Assembly: GCA_021845805.1 (NCBI GenBank)
Contig: JAJZVD010000002.1
Location: forward strand, 62,001-126,000
Source: Pseudomonadota bacterium
GTDB lineage: Bacteria; Pseudomonadota; Alphaproteobacteria; Rhodobacterales; Rhodobacteraceae
Direction: 5' to 3'
Length of the DNA: 64,000 nt
In this document: piece after piece, positions 52,685-61,196 of the stretch
Layout of the letters: each line of letters opens with the position of its first letter
How positions within the stretch are numbered: the first letter of the stretch is position 1
The notes under the pieces: generated by a model
Database searches by the model: none
What the model was told of the DNA's origin: nothing
What the model saw: only the letters and a program-made list of their open reading frames with translations
Program-made: the position numbers and the translations under genes

Positions 52685-53839
52685 ATGATGACGCTTGATA
52701 CGCTGCGCGCCGCCCGCGCGCCACTCGCCAGTTTTGCCGCGATGGGCGTCCTGTGGGGGGCCTATGCCGGGATGGTGCCCGCGACAAAGGCGCAACTGGG
52801 CGTTGACGACAGCACCTGGGGGCTTCTGTTCCTCTGCTCGTCCTCGGCGGCGGTCTTCGCCATGCTCTTCGCGCCCCGGATCGGTGCCGCGCTGGGCGGG
52901 CGGGTGCTGCCGGTGGTGACCTTCGCGATGGGGCTGGCCTTCGTCTTGCCCGGGCACATGACGCAGGTGATCTGGTTCATCCCCTGCATGATGCTGCTGG
53001 GCATGTCCTCGGGCTCGCTTGACGTGCTGATGAACGCCCGCGTCTCGGCCATCGAGACCGAGCGCGGACTGCACCTGATGAACCTCAGCCACGCGGCCTA
53101 TTCCTTTGCCTATGCGGCGGGGGCGGCGGCGACCGGCATCGCGCGGGGGTTCGGGCTCGGGCCCGCCGCGGTGTTGAGCGGGGTGGCCTGCGTCGCCATG
53201 CTGATGGCCTTTCTGACCGTCGAGCGCGACGGCCGCATCCCAGGCCTTGGCCGGCGGCGCGAGGACCGGGCGGGCGCGCTTGGGATGCTGCCGGTGGTGG
53301 GCGGCTTTGTCATCCTGATCGCCTTTCTCAGCGAGAACGCGGCCGAGGCCTGGTCGGCGCTGCATATCGAACGCACGCTGGGCGGAAGCCCGGGGTTCGG
53401 CAGCTACGGCCCGGCGCTGCTGGGGCTGACGATGGGCGTGGGGCGGATGTTCGGGCAGGTGCTGGTGGCGCGGCTGTCGGAATCGGTCCTGCTCCGCTGG
53501 GGCACGCTGGTGGCCGCCGCGGGGGCCGTGGTGGCGGCGCTCGCCCCCACGCCGCTGGTGGCCTATGGCGGCTTTGTCATCCTGGGCGGCGGGGTCTCGG
53601 TGATCGCGCCGGTGGCGCTGGCGCTGATCGGGCGGCTGGTCGACCCGCGGCTGCGCACCCAGGCCATCGCGCGGGCCTCGATGCTGGGCTATCTGGGGTA
53701 TTTCTTCGGCCCGCCCGCGCTGGGGGGGATTTCAAGCCTGTTCGGCCTGCGCATCGCCTTCGGCGTCGTGGCGCTGGTGCTGCTGGGCCTCTTGCCGCTG
53801 GTGCCGGTGATGCTGCGCGGGCGGGTGGCCCGCGCCTGA
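52685..53839 (+). CDS. Major facilitator superfamily transporter
   Basis: The 384-residue protein has about twelve membrane helices. The first half contains the GxxxD/GRR-like loop after helix 2 ([16 protein letters not shown]), and the second half [23 protein letters not shown]. It resembles the FucP/YbjJ-like or drug/sugar MFS groups but the substrate is unknown. Either of the tandem ATGs (52685, 52688) could be used. It ends directly against the convergent lldD gene; the two stop codons form TGATCA. Confidence 0.88.
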   Translation: MMTLDTLRAARAPLASFAAMGVLWGAYAGMVPATKAQLGVDDSTWGLLFLCSSSAAVFAMLFAPRIGAALGGRVLPVVTFAMGLAFVLPGHMTQVIWFIPCMMLLGMSSGSLDVLMNARVSAIETERGLHLMNLSHAAYSFAYAAGAAATGIARGFGLGPAAVLSGVACVAMLMAFLTVERDGRIPGLGRRREDRAGALGMLPVVGGFVILIAFLSENAAEAWSALHIERTLGGSPGFGSYGPALLGLTMGVGRMFGQVLVARLSESVLLRWGTLVAAAGAVVAALAPTPLVAYGGFVILGGGVSVIAPVALALIGRLVDPRLRTQAIARASMLGYLGYFFGPPALGGISSLFGLRIAFGVVALVLLGLLPLVPVMLRGRVARA

Positions 53840-55003
53840 TCAGGCCCAGTTGCCCTCGAAATCGGCGGGGATCAGCAGGTTTTCTCGCCGCAGGTCCTGC
53901 ACCTTGCGCTCGCCGCAGAGCGCCATCGAGGTGTCAAGCTCCTTGCGGATCACCTCGAGCGCCGTGGTCACGCCCGCCTCGCCCATCGCGCCAAGGCCGT
54001 AGATGTAGCTGCGGCCGATGAAGGTGCCATGCGCCCCAAGCGCCAGCGCCTTCAGAACGTCCTGCCCCGAGCGGATGCCGGAATCCATCAGCACTTCGAC
54101 CCGGTCGCCCACCGCGCGCACGATCGAGGGAAGCATGCGGATCGACGACAGCGCGCCATCCAGTTGGCGCCCGCCGTGGTTCGACACGATGATCGCATCG
54201 GCGCCGAAGTCGGCGGCGCGCTTGGCGTCCTCCACGTCAAGGATGCCCTTCAGGATGATCTTGCCGCCCCACATCTCGCGGATGCGCCGGATCTTGGACC
54301 AGTCAAGCTGCGGGTCGAACTGTTCGTTCGTCCAGGACGACAGCGACGAGGCATCGCCCACCCCCTTCGCATGGCCCACGATGTTGCCGAAGAAGCGCCG
54401 CTTGGTCTGCAGCATCTCGATGCCCCAGCCCCATTTGGTGGCCAGGTTCAGCATCGTGGGGATGGTCAGCTTCGGCGGGGCCGAAAGCCCGTTCTTCAGA
54501 TCCTTGTGGCGCTGGCCCAGGATCTGCAGATCGAGCGTCAGCACCATTGCCGAACATTTTGCGGCCTTGGCCCGGTTGATGATGTTCTCGACGAATTCCC
54601 AGTCTTTCATGACGTAAAGCTGGAACCAGAACGGCTTCGAGGTATGCGCCGCCACATCCTCGATCGAGCAGATCGACATCGTCGACAGGGTGAAGGGCAC
54701 CCCGAACTTTTCGGCTGCGCGCGCGGCCAGGATCTCGCCATCGGCGTGCTGCATCCCCGTCAGCCCCACCGGGGCCAGCGCGACCGGCATCGTGATCGGC
54801 TCGCCGATCATCGTGGTGGCGGTTGAGCGCCCCGACATGTCGACCGCCACCTTCTGGCGCAGCCGCAGCCGGGCGAAATCCGACGTGTTCTCGCGGAAGG
54901 TCTGTTCGGTGTAGCTGCCCGACTCTGCGTAGTCGTAGAACATCTTCGGCACGCGGCGCTTGTGGATGCGCCGCAGGTCTTCGATGCAGGTGATGACGGG
55001 CAT
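53840..55003 (-). CDS. lldD: FMN-dependent L-lactate dehydrogenase (alpha-hydroxy acid oxidase family)
   Basis: The 387-residue flavoenzyme oxidises L-lactate, or a related 2-hydroxy acid, and passes electrons to the quinone pool. Typical are DYAESGSYTEQTFREN, PVALAPVGLTGMQHADGE and the active-site motif IIVSNHGGRQLDGALSS with catalytic His and Arg. The ATG at 55003 follows GGAGG by about 5 bases. No lldP or lldR gene is next to it. Confidence 0.92.
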   Translation of the reverse strand: MPVITCIEDLRRIHKRRVPKMFYDYAESGSYTEQTFRENTSDFARLRLRQKVAVDMSGRSTATTMIGEPITMPVALAPVGLTGMQHADGEILAARAAEKFGVPFTLSTMSICSIEDVAAHTSKPFWFQLYVMKDWEFVENIINRAKAAKCSAMVLTLDLQILGQRHKDLKNGLSAPPKLTIPTMLNLATKWGWGIEMLQTKRRFFGNIVGHAKGVGDASSLSSWTNEQFDPQLDWSKIRRIREMWGGKIILKGILDVEDAKRAADFGADAIIVSNHGGRQLDGALSSIRMLPSIVRAVGDRVEVLMDSGIRSGQDVLKALALGAHGTFIGRSYIYGLGAMGEAGVTTALEVIRKELDTSMALCGERKVQDLRRENLLIPADFEGNWA

Positions 55004-55066
55004 GGCGGCCTCCGCTGCGGACTGGTCAGCTTGATTTACCAATCAGGGTCGGTTGGGGCAATGGCT

Positions 55067-55636
55067 TCACGCGTGCCGTTCGAACCGCCGGTCAGGCACA
55101 AACCACAGAAGCGCCACCGCCACCACCAGTGTCAGCGCGACCCAGTTCGACACGAAGGCCATCGGCAGTGCGATCAGGTAGAGGACGACCGAGGCCTTGT
55201 CCTTCCACGACCGGCCGAGCGACTTCGCGAAGGTCGAATCGCGTCCGTGCTGGGCGATCAGGACGCGTTCCAGCAGGAAATAGGCCGCCGCGCACATCAG
55301 CAGGTCGACGACATAGACCGCGAGCGGAAAGCCTGCGAATTCGCTTTCGCCCATGAAGGCGGTGGCAAAGGGCATCAGCGACAGCCAGAACAGCAGGTGC
55401 AGGTTGGCCCAGAGCACCCAGCCGCCGACATGGGTGACGCTGTGGAACATGTGGTGATGGTTGTTCCAGTAGAGCCCGACATTGGCGAAGGACAGCACAT
55501 AGGACAGGAACACCGGGATCAGCGGCTGCAGCGCCGCGGCATCGTGGCCTTCGGGCACTTTCAGTTCCAGAACCATGATGGTGATGATGATGGCGATCAC
55601 GCCATCGGAGAAGGCCTCGATCCTGCCCTTGGTCAT
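55067..55636 (-). CDS. TMEM175-family (DUF1211) channel-like membrane protein
   Basis: The 189-residue protein starts MTKGRIEAFSDGVIAIIITI, containing the (R)xxxFSD motif on helix 1 that marks bacterial TMEM175 potassium channels, and has about five or six helices with FANVGLYWNNHHHMFHSV as the second conserved part. It would function as an oligomer in the inner membrane. It lies 63 bases upstream of lldD on the same strand. Confidence 0.9.
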   Translation of the reverse strand: MTKGRIEAFSDGVIAIIITIMVLELKVPEGHDAAALQPLIPVFLSYVLSFANVGLYWNNHHHMFHSVTHVGGWVLWANLHLLFWLSLMPFATAFMGESEFAGFPLAVYVVDLLMCAAAYFLLERVLIAQHGRDSTFAKSLGRSWKDKASVVLYLIALPMAFVSNWVALTLVVAVALLWFVPDRRFERHA

Positions 55637-55684
55637 GCGCGTCCCCCCGGCTGAGCGGGGTCGAGCGTAGCGGGGCGCCCTGCG

Positions 55685-56230
55685 TCAGGAAACCCCGATC
55701 CGCAACCAGCCCGCGGGTTTGGCCACCCGGCGCGCCAGCCGGGCGGGCAGGACGATGCCATGCGCCCCGGGCACCCGCAGGGCGGTGCGGCGGGCCGCGG
55801 CGCGGTCCGGCAGGGCGATGACCGCTGCGGGCTGCGGCTGCGGCGGCGGAAGGGCGGGCAGCGCCTGCGGCCGGACCAGCGCGCGCGCCCGGTCGGCGCC
55901 CAGCAGGGCGTAGTCATGCGCCATCACTGCCGCCCGCGTGCGCAGCCGGCAGAGCCGGGCCCAGAGCTGGCGCACCGCTTCGGCCCGCAACCCCTCTGTC
56001 CCGTCGCCCGCGCGAGCCAGCGTTGCCTCGGTGATGCGGATCTCAAGCGCGGCGAGGCGGGCGATGACCAGAAACTGGCCCGTTCCCCCGCCGGGCAGGC
56101 CGACGCCGGGAAAGAACGGGGCAGGCCCCGCCATCAGCACGTCGACCACGAAATCGGCGGCGGGCGAGCCTGGGTAGCTGGCCGCGAGCGTCCTGCGGAT
56201 GTCTTCCCGATCCGTGACACGTCCCAACAT
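55685..56230 (-). CDS. Hypothetical protein
   Basis: This 181-residue ORF is not recognised. It starts MLGRVTDREDIRRTLAASYP, has a helical N-terminal half with a Gly-rich patch (FFPGVGLPGGGTGQF), a Pro-rich linker (LPALPPPQPQPAAV) and an Ala/Arg-rich end. Codon use is like the neighbours and the frame is free of competing real genes. GGAGG lies 13 bases upstream of the ATG. No signal peptide or membrane helix is visible. Confidence 0.6.
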   Translation of the reverse strand: MLGRVTDREDIRRTLAASYPGSPAADFVVDVLMAGPAPFFPGVGLPGGGTGQFLVIARLAALEIRITEATLARAGDGTEGLRAEAVRQLWARLCRLRTRAAVMAHDYALLGADRARALVRPQALPALPPPQPQPAAVIALPDRAAARRTALRVPGAHGIVLPARLARRVAKPAGWLRIGVS

Positions 56231-56339
56231 GATCCCGCTTGCCTCCGATGCCCCGATTGCCGGAGCGAGCCTAGCCAGACAGGCCTTTAGCTTCGGTAAA
56301 CTCCGCGGCGAAAGTTGGGCGCGGCGGGGGCGGGCGGGA

Positions 56340-56972
56340 TCAGATGACCCCGATGCCGCGCAGGATCAGCGTCTTGACGCTGTCCTTCGCGTCCTTCCAT
56401 TGCCGGTCGGACAGCGGCTTGCCACCGTTCAGCGTCTCGATCTGATGGCCGAAGTCGGCGTAATGCTGGGTCGTGGCCCAGAGCATGTACAGCAGGTGGC
56501 GCGGATCGACACGGGCCATCCGCCCTTCGTCGATCCAGCGCTGGATGACCCGGGCGCGCCCCTCGGTCCAGTCGCGCAGCGTGGTTTCCAGATAGTCCTG
56601 GATCACCGGCGCGCCGTGCATCACCTCGCTGGCCCAGACCTTCGATCCATGCGGATGTCGCCGCGAGATTTCCATCTTGGCGTCGATATAGGCCCCGATC
56701 CCCTCGGCGGGGCCTGCGGCCTCGTCCATGCTGCCTGCGGCATGCAGCCAGATCTCGAAGATGTTGCGCACGACCTGCCGGTAAAGGTCTTCCTTGGTTG
56801 CGAAATAATAGTGCAGGTTCGCCTTGGGCAGCCCGGCCATGTCGGCGATCAGCTGCATGGTGGCGCCGCCAAAGCCGGCCTCGGCAAAGACTTTTTCCGC
56901 TGCCTGCAAAATCAGCGCCTCGCGCTCGCGCCGGATGTCGGTGCGACGGAGCGGACGTTCGGCTGCTGTCAT
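56340..56972 (-). CDS. rutR: TetR-family regulator, RutR type
   Basis: The 210-residue repressor has a TetR HTH (ATMQLIADMAGLPKANLHYYFATKEDLY) and a C-terminal domain like RutR (SKVWASEVMHGAPVIQDYLETTLRDW). RutR senses uracil or thymine and controls pyrimidine catabolism. This assignment is supported by two RutR-type operators in the divergent region and by the pyrimidine-degradation genes next to it. The symbol is by analogy. Confidence 0.88.
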   Translation of the reverse strand: MTAAERPLRRTDIRREREALILQAAEKVFAEAGFGGATMQLIADMAGLPKANLHYYFATKEDLYRQVVRNIFEIWLHAAGSMDEAAGPAEGIGAYIDAKMEISRRHPHGSKVWASEVMHGAPVIQDYLETTLRDWTEGRARVIQRWIDEGRMARVDPRHLLYMLWATTQHYADFGHQIETLNGGKPLSDRQWKDAKDSVKTLILRGIGVI

Positions 56973-56994
56973 GCGGTGCCCCTCGCGATTTTCG

Positions 56995-57010
56995 TTGACC
57001 GGATGGTCAA
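56995..57010. promoter_or_regulatory. RutR-type operator 1
   Basis: TTGACC-GGAT-GGTCAA is an inverted repeat that matches the E. coli RutR consensus TTGACCANNTGGTCAA at all but one position. It lies 23 bases upstream of the regulator start and would repress it and the divergent hydrolase gene. Confidence 0.8.
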
Positions 57011-57026
57011 GCTGTGGTGCGCTTCA

Positions 57027-57044
57027 CCTGACCATATGGTCAGG
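57027..57044. promoter_or_regulatory. RutR-type operator 2
   Basis: CCTGACCATATGGTCAGG is a perfect 18-base palindrome whose core TGACCANNTGGTCA matches the RutR consensus completely. Its centre is 33 bp from that of operator 1, about three helical turns, so both dimers could bind on one DNA face. Confidence 0.85.
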
Positions 57045-57109
57045 AATGGATTCGAACAAGGGTCCGGCCGAAGGCGCCAAAGAGCACCGCGGCGGACAGG
57101 GAGACTGCG

Positions 57110-58360
57110 ATGACCGTGCCCGGCGCCAATCTGCGCATCAATGGCGAACGGCTGTGGGACAGCCTGATGGAGATGGCCAGGATCGGCCCCGGCGTGGCGG
57201 GCGGCAACAACCGCCAGACGCTGACCGATGCCGATGCCGCGGGGCGCAGCCTGTTCAAGTCGTGGTGCGAGGCCGCGGGCTGCACCATGGGTCTGGACCG
57301 CATGGGCAACATGTTCGCCCGCCGCGACGGGACCGACCCCGACGCGCTGCCCGTCTACATCGGCAGCCACCTGGATACCCAGCCCACGGGCGGCAAGTAC
57401 GACGGCGTGCTGGGCGTGCTGGGCGGGCTCGAGGTGATCCGGACGATGAACGACCTTGGGCTGCGCACGAAACACCCGGTGGTGGTCACGAACTGGACCA
57501 ATGAAGAAGGCACCCGCTTTGCCCCGGCGATGCTGGCCTCGGGCGTCTTCGCGGGCATCCACGGGCTCGACTGGGCCTATGGACGTGCCGATGCCGAGGG
57601 CAAGCGGTTCGGCGACGAGCTGAAGCGGATCGGCTGGGTGGGCGCGGAAGAGGTCGGCGCCCGCAAGATGCATGCGATGTTCGAACTGCACATCGAACAG
57701 GGGCCGATCCTCGAGGCCGAGGGCCGCGACATCGGGGTGGTCACCCACGGGCAGGGGCTGTGGTGGCTGCAGATCACCCTGACCGGCAAGGACGCGCATA
57801 CCGGATCGACGCCCATGCACATGCGGGTGAACGCGGGCCTGGGCATGGCGCGGGTGATCGAGCGGGTCCACCAGATCGCCATGAGCCACCAGCCGAACGC
57901 GGTGGGCGCGGTGGGGCAGGCGAATGTCTACCCGAACTCGCGCAACGTGATCCCGGGGCGCGCGGTCTTTACCGTCGACATCCGCAGCCCCGAGCAGGCC
58001 AAGCTGGACGCGATGCGGGCCGAGGTGGAGCGTGCGGCGCATGCGGTGGCGGCCGAACTGGGGCTGGGCTGCGAGATCGAGGCTGTGGGGCATTTCGACC
58101 CGGTCACCTTTGACCCGGGCCTCGTGAAGGTGGTGCGCGGCGCCGCAGAGCGGCTGGGGTATTCGCACATGGATATCGTGTCGGGTGCGGGCCACGATGC
58201 CTGCTGGATCAACCGCGTGGCGCCGACGGTGATGATCATGTGCCCCTGCGTGGACGGGCTGTCGCATAACGAGGCCGAGGAGATTTCGCCCCAATGGGCG
58301 GCGGCCGGGACGGACGTCCTGTTCCACGCGGTGGTGGAGACGGCGGGGGTGGTTTCCTGA
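57110..58360 (+). CDS. pydC: Zinc-dependent beta-ureidopropionase / N-carbamoyl-amino acid hydrolase
   Basis: The 416-residue M20-type amidohydrolase cleaves N-carbamoyl-beta-alanine (or N-carbamoyl amino acids), the last step of reductive pyrimidine breakdown. Metal-binding segments are YIGSHLDTQPTGGKYDGVLG, VTNWTNEEGTRF, FELHIEQGPIL and SGAGHDACW. The start at 57110 follows GGGAGA. It is the first gene of the RutR-controlled set. The symbol follows pyrimidine usage; a hydantoinase-type substrate range is possible. Confidence 0.9.
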   Translation: MTVPGANLRINGERLWDSLMEMARIGPGVAGGNNRQTLTDADAAGRSLFKSWCEAAGCTMGLDRMGNMFARRDGTDPDALPVYIGSHLDTQPTGGKYDGVLGVLGGLEVIRTMNDLGLRTKHPVVVTNWTNEEGTRFAPAMLASGVFAGIHGLDWAYGRADAEGKRFGDELKRIGWVGAEEVGARKMHAMFELHIEQGPILEAEGRDIGVVTHGQGLWWLQITLTGKDAHTGSTPMHMRVNAGLGMARVIERVHQIAMSHQPNAVGAVGQANVYPNSRNVIPGRAVFTVDIRSPEQAKLDAMRAEVERAAHAVAAELGLGCEIEAVGHFDPVTFDPGLVKVVRGAAERLGYSHMDIVSGAGHDACWINRVAPTVMIMCPCVDGLSHNEAEEISPQWAAAGTDVLFHAVVETAGVVS

Positions 58361-58366
58361 GGCAGG

Positions 58367-58414
58367 CCGGGGGCTCTGCCCCCGGACCCCCGGGATATTT
58401 GGGGACAGAAAATG
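58367..58414 (+). repeat. Copy E of the 3'-end hairpin-plus-tail element
   Basis: CCGGGGGC / GCCCCCGG (8-bp stem, loop TCT) begins 6 bases after the pydC stop and is followed by ACCCCCGGG and the tail ATATTTGGGGACAGAAAATG (one change from the consensus). Here the next gene runs in the same direction, so the element is intercistronic, not just an operon end. Confidence 0.85.
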
Positions 58415-58443
58415 GGGCCGATGGCCCCGGAGCGGGAGGCGAG

Positions 58444-59895
58444 ATGAGCACGGTCATCAAGGGTGGCACCATCGTCACGGCGGACCTGACCTACACGGCC
58501 GACGTGAAGATCGAGGGCGGGCGGATCGTCGAGATCGGCGCGGGGCTGAAGGGCGACACGGTGCTGGATGCCACCGGCTGCTATGTGATGCCGGGCGGGA
58601 TCGATCCGCATACGCATCTCGAGATGCCGTTCATGGGCACCTATTCCAGCGACGATTTCGATTCCGGCACCCGCGCCGCCTTGGCGGGCGGTACCACGAT
58701 GGTGGTGGATTTCGCGTTGCCCGCGCCCGGGCAGGGGCTGCTGGATGCGCTGTCCATGTGGCACAACAAGGCGGGCCGGGCGCATTGCGACTATTCCTAC
58801 CACATGGCGATCACCTGGTGGGGGGAACAGGTCTTCACCGAGATGAAGGCCGTGGTGGATCAGGGCATCAACACCTTCAAGCATTTCATGGCCTACAAGG
58901 GCAGCCTGATGGTGAACGACGACGAGCTGTTCGCCAGTTTCCGCCGCTGCGCCGAACTGGGGGCGCTGCCGCTGGTGCATGCCGAGAACGGCGATGTGGT
59001 GGCGGAACTGTCGGCGCGGCTTCTGGCCGAGGGGAACACCGGGCCCGAGGCCCATGCCTACAGCCGGCCTCCGCAGGTGGAAGGCGAGGCCACGAACCGT
59101 GCGATCATGATCGCCGACATGGCGGGCGTGCCGCTTTACGTCGTGCACACCTCGTGCGAGGAGGCGCATGAGGCGATCCGGCGGGCGCGGGCGGCGGGCA
59201 AGCGGGTCTGGGGCGAGCCGCTGATCCAGCACCTGACGCTGGACGACAGCGAATACATGAACAAGGATTGGGACCATGCCGCACGGCGCGTGATGAGCCC
59301 GCCGTTCCGCGACAAGCGGCATCAGGACAGCCTGTGGGCGGGGCTCGCCTCGGGCAGTCTGTCGGTGGTGGCGACCGACCATTGCGCCTTCACCACCGCG
59401 CAGAAGCGCACCGGGATGGGCAACTTCACCCGGATCCCGAACGGGACCGGCGGGCTCGAGGACCGGATGCCGATGCTTTGGACCCATGGGGTGAACACCG
59501 GGCGGCTGACCCCGAACGAATTCGTGGCCGTCACCTCGACCAATATCGCGAAGATCCTGAACGTTTACCCGCGCAAGGGGGCGGTGCTGGTCGGCGCCGA
59601 TGCCGATCTGGTCGTGTGGGATCCGAAGGCCAGCAAGACGATCAGCGCCAAGAGCCAGCAATCCGCCATCGATTACAACGTGTTCGAGGGGAAGGTTGTT
59701 ACCGGTCTGCCGCGCTTCACGCTGAGCCGGGGGCATGTCGCGGTGACCGAAGGCCGCATGAGTTCGCGCGAGGGGCATGGCGAATTCGTCAAGCGCGCGC
59801 CGAACGGGTCGGTGAACCGCGCGCTTTCGACCTGGAAGGAACTGACGGCGCCGCGCCCGGTGGTGCGGGCGGGCATTCCGGTCAGCGGGGTCTAG
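58444..59895 (+). CDS. hydA: Dihydropyrimidinase (hydantoinase)
   Basis: The 483-residue cyclic amidohydrolase opens dihydrouracil/dihydrothymine rings. The HxH motif lies in GGIDPHTHLEMPF (near residues 57-59) and the carbamylated lysine in FKHFMAYKGSLMVNDDEL (near 150). The ATG at 58444 is the family start; the track's start at 58294 overlaps pydC. It acts just before PydC. The first enzyme of the pathway (dihydropyrimidine dehydrogenase, PreAT/PydA) is not in the window and may lie past its right end. Confidence 0.95.
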   Translation: MSTVIKGGTIVTADLTYTADVKIEGGRIVEIGAGLKGDTVLDATGCYVMPGGIDPHTHLEMPFMGTYSSDDFDSGTRAALAGGTTMVVDFALPAPGQGLLDALSMWHNKAGRAHCDYSYHMAITWWGEQVFTEMKAVVDQGINTFKHFMAYKGSLMVNDDELFASFRRCAELGALPLVHAENGDVVAELSARLLAEGNTGPEAHAYSRPPQVEGEATNRAIMIADMAGVPLYVVHTSCEEAHEAIRRARAAGKRVWGEPLIQHLTLDDSEYMNKDWDHAARRVMSPPFRDKRHQDSLWAGLASGSLSVVATDHCAFTTAQKRTGMGNFTRIPNGTGGLEDRMPMLWTHGVNTGRLTPNEFVAVTSTNIAKILNVYPRKGAVLVGADADLVVWDPKASKTISAKSQQSAIDYNVFEGKVVTGLPRFTLSRGHVAVTEGRMSSREGHGEFVKRAPNGSVNRALSTWKELTAPRPVVRAGIPVSGV

Positions 59896-60287
59896 GGCAC
59901 CAGATGCTCCAGTTCGGGCAACAGCATCACGCTTTCCTGCTCGTGCGGGTCGGTTCGCGCGATCACCGCGACGGCGGGCCGGTCCGAGATGTTCATCGGC
60001 AGGTGCGGCATGTCGGCGGGGATGTAGAGGATCTCGCCCTCGCTGACCTCCATCCGGTGTTCCAGCGCGGGGCCCCAGAACATCACCGTTTCCCCCGAGA
60101 TCGCGTAGATCGCGGTTTCATGGGTCGCGTGCTTGTGGGCCTTGGCGCGGCCGCCGGGCGGGATGGTCAAGAGGTGCATGCAGATGCCGCTGGCGCCCAT
60201 CGACTCGGCGGAGACCCCCTCGAGGTAACTGAACCCCTGCTTGCCGGCATAGCTGCCGGACGGGCGGATTTTCTGGCATGATTTCAC
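59892..60287 (-). CDS. Cupin-domain protein
   Basis: The 131-residue single cupin has GRAKAHKHATHETAIYAISGE and GEILYIPADMPHLPMNIS, where His and Glu residues can bind a metal (HxH, then E, then H). It lies antisense within the pyrimidine cluster: its stop overlaps the hydA stop as CTAG, and its start is a GTG with GGAGG 9 bases upstream, only about 30 bases from the ABC-ATPase start. The ATG six bases into the same region is in another frame. Its reaction is unknown; a role in pyrimidine use is only implied by location. Confidence 0.82.
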   Translation of the reverse strand: MKSCQKIRPSGSYAGKQGFSYLEGVSAESMGASGICMHLLTIPPGGRAKAHKHATHETAIYAISGETVMFWGPALEHRMEVSEGEILYIPADMPHLPMNISDRPAVAVIARTDPHEQESVMLLPELEHLVP

Positions 60288-60317
60288 GGGGAAGGGCCTC
60301 CGGTGGGTGATGGACGG

Positions 60318-61136
60318 ATGGCAGCGATGATAGCGCGGAACGCGGGCGGCGCACAGGTGGCACCGGTGGTCGAGGCACGGGGCGTGGGGTTGACGTTCCA
60401 GACCGCCGACGGGCCGGTGCATGCCCTGAAGGATGTGAACCTGACCATCGCCAAGGGCGATTTCGTCAGCTTCATCGGGCCCTCGGGCTGTGGCAAGACC
60501 ACCTTCCTGCGCGCCATCGCGGCGCTGGAGGCGCCGACCGAGGGCAGCCTGACGGTGAACGGGATGACACCCGACGCCGCACGGCGGGCGCGGGCCTATG
60601 GCTATGTGTTCCAGGCGGCCGGGCTTTACCCCTGGCGCACGATTGCGGGAAATGTGAAGCTTCCGCTGGAGATCATGGGGTTTTCCAGGGCGGAACAGGA
60701 CGCACGTGTTGCAAAAGTGCTGGAGCTGGTCGAGCTGACGGGCTTTGGCAAGAAGTTTCCCTGGCAGTTGTCGGGGGGCATGCAGCAGCGCGCCAGCATC
60801 GCGCGGGCGCTGGCCTTCGATGCCGACATCCTGCTGATGGACGAACCCTTCGGCGCGCTGGACGAGATTGTCCGCGACCGGCTGAACGAAGAGCTTCTGA
60901 AGCTTTGGAACAACACCGGAAAAACCATTGGATTCGTGACACATTCCATCCCCGAGGCGGTGTATCTGTCGACCAAGATCGTGGTGATGAGCCCGCGTCC
61001 GGGGCGGATCACCGACGTGATCGAAAGCCCGCTGCCGCGCGTGCGGCCGCTGGAGATCCGCGATACGCCCGAATTCATGGCGATTGCCCACCGGGTGCGC
61101 GAAGGCTTGCGGGCGGGGCACAGCTATGACGTGTAA
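60318..61136 (+). CDS. ABC transporter ATPase, pyrimidine/nitrate-taurine type
   Basis: The 272-residue ATPase of the SsuB/TauB/NrtD class shows Walker A FIGPSGCGKTTFLR, signature QLSGGMQQRASIARALAF and Walker B ILLMDEPFGALDE. It drives the two permeases and receptor that follow, probably importing a pyrimidine. Possible starts are GTG 60303, ATG 60318 and ATG 60327; 60318 is taken because a purine-rich GGTGGGTGATGGACGG precedes it, but the choice is uncertain. Confidence 0.88.
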   Translation: MAAMIARNAGGAQVAPVVEARGVGLTFQTADGPVHALKDVNLTIAKGDFVSFIGPSGCGKTTFLRAIAALEAPTEGSLTVNGMTPDAARRARAYGYVFQAAGLYPWRTIAGNVKLPLEIMGFSRAEQDARVAKVLELVELTGFGKKFPWQLSGGMQQRASIARALAFDADILLMDEPFGALDEIVRDRLNEELLKLWNNTGKTIGFVTHSIPEAVYLSTKIVVMSPRPGRITDVIESPLPRVRPLEIRDTPEFMAIAHRVREGLRAGHSYDV

Positions 61137-61196
61137 GGGATTGTCGAACTTTGTGAAATCGTGCCGCCAAGCCATCGCGGCCGCAGGGAGGCGCGG

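Noticed and set aside
53830-53848. CCTGATCAGG palindrome between the MFS and lldD genes
   Set aside because: It arises from two abutting convergent stop codons and has no further features of a terminator.
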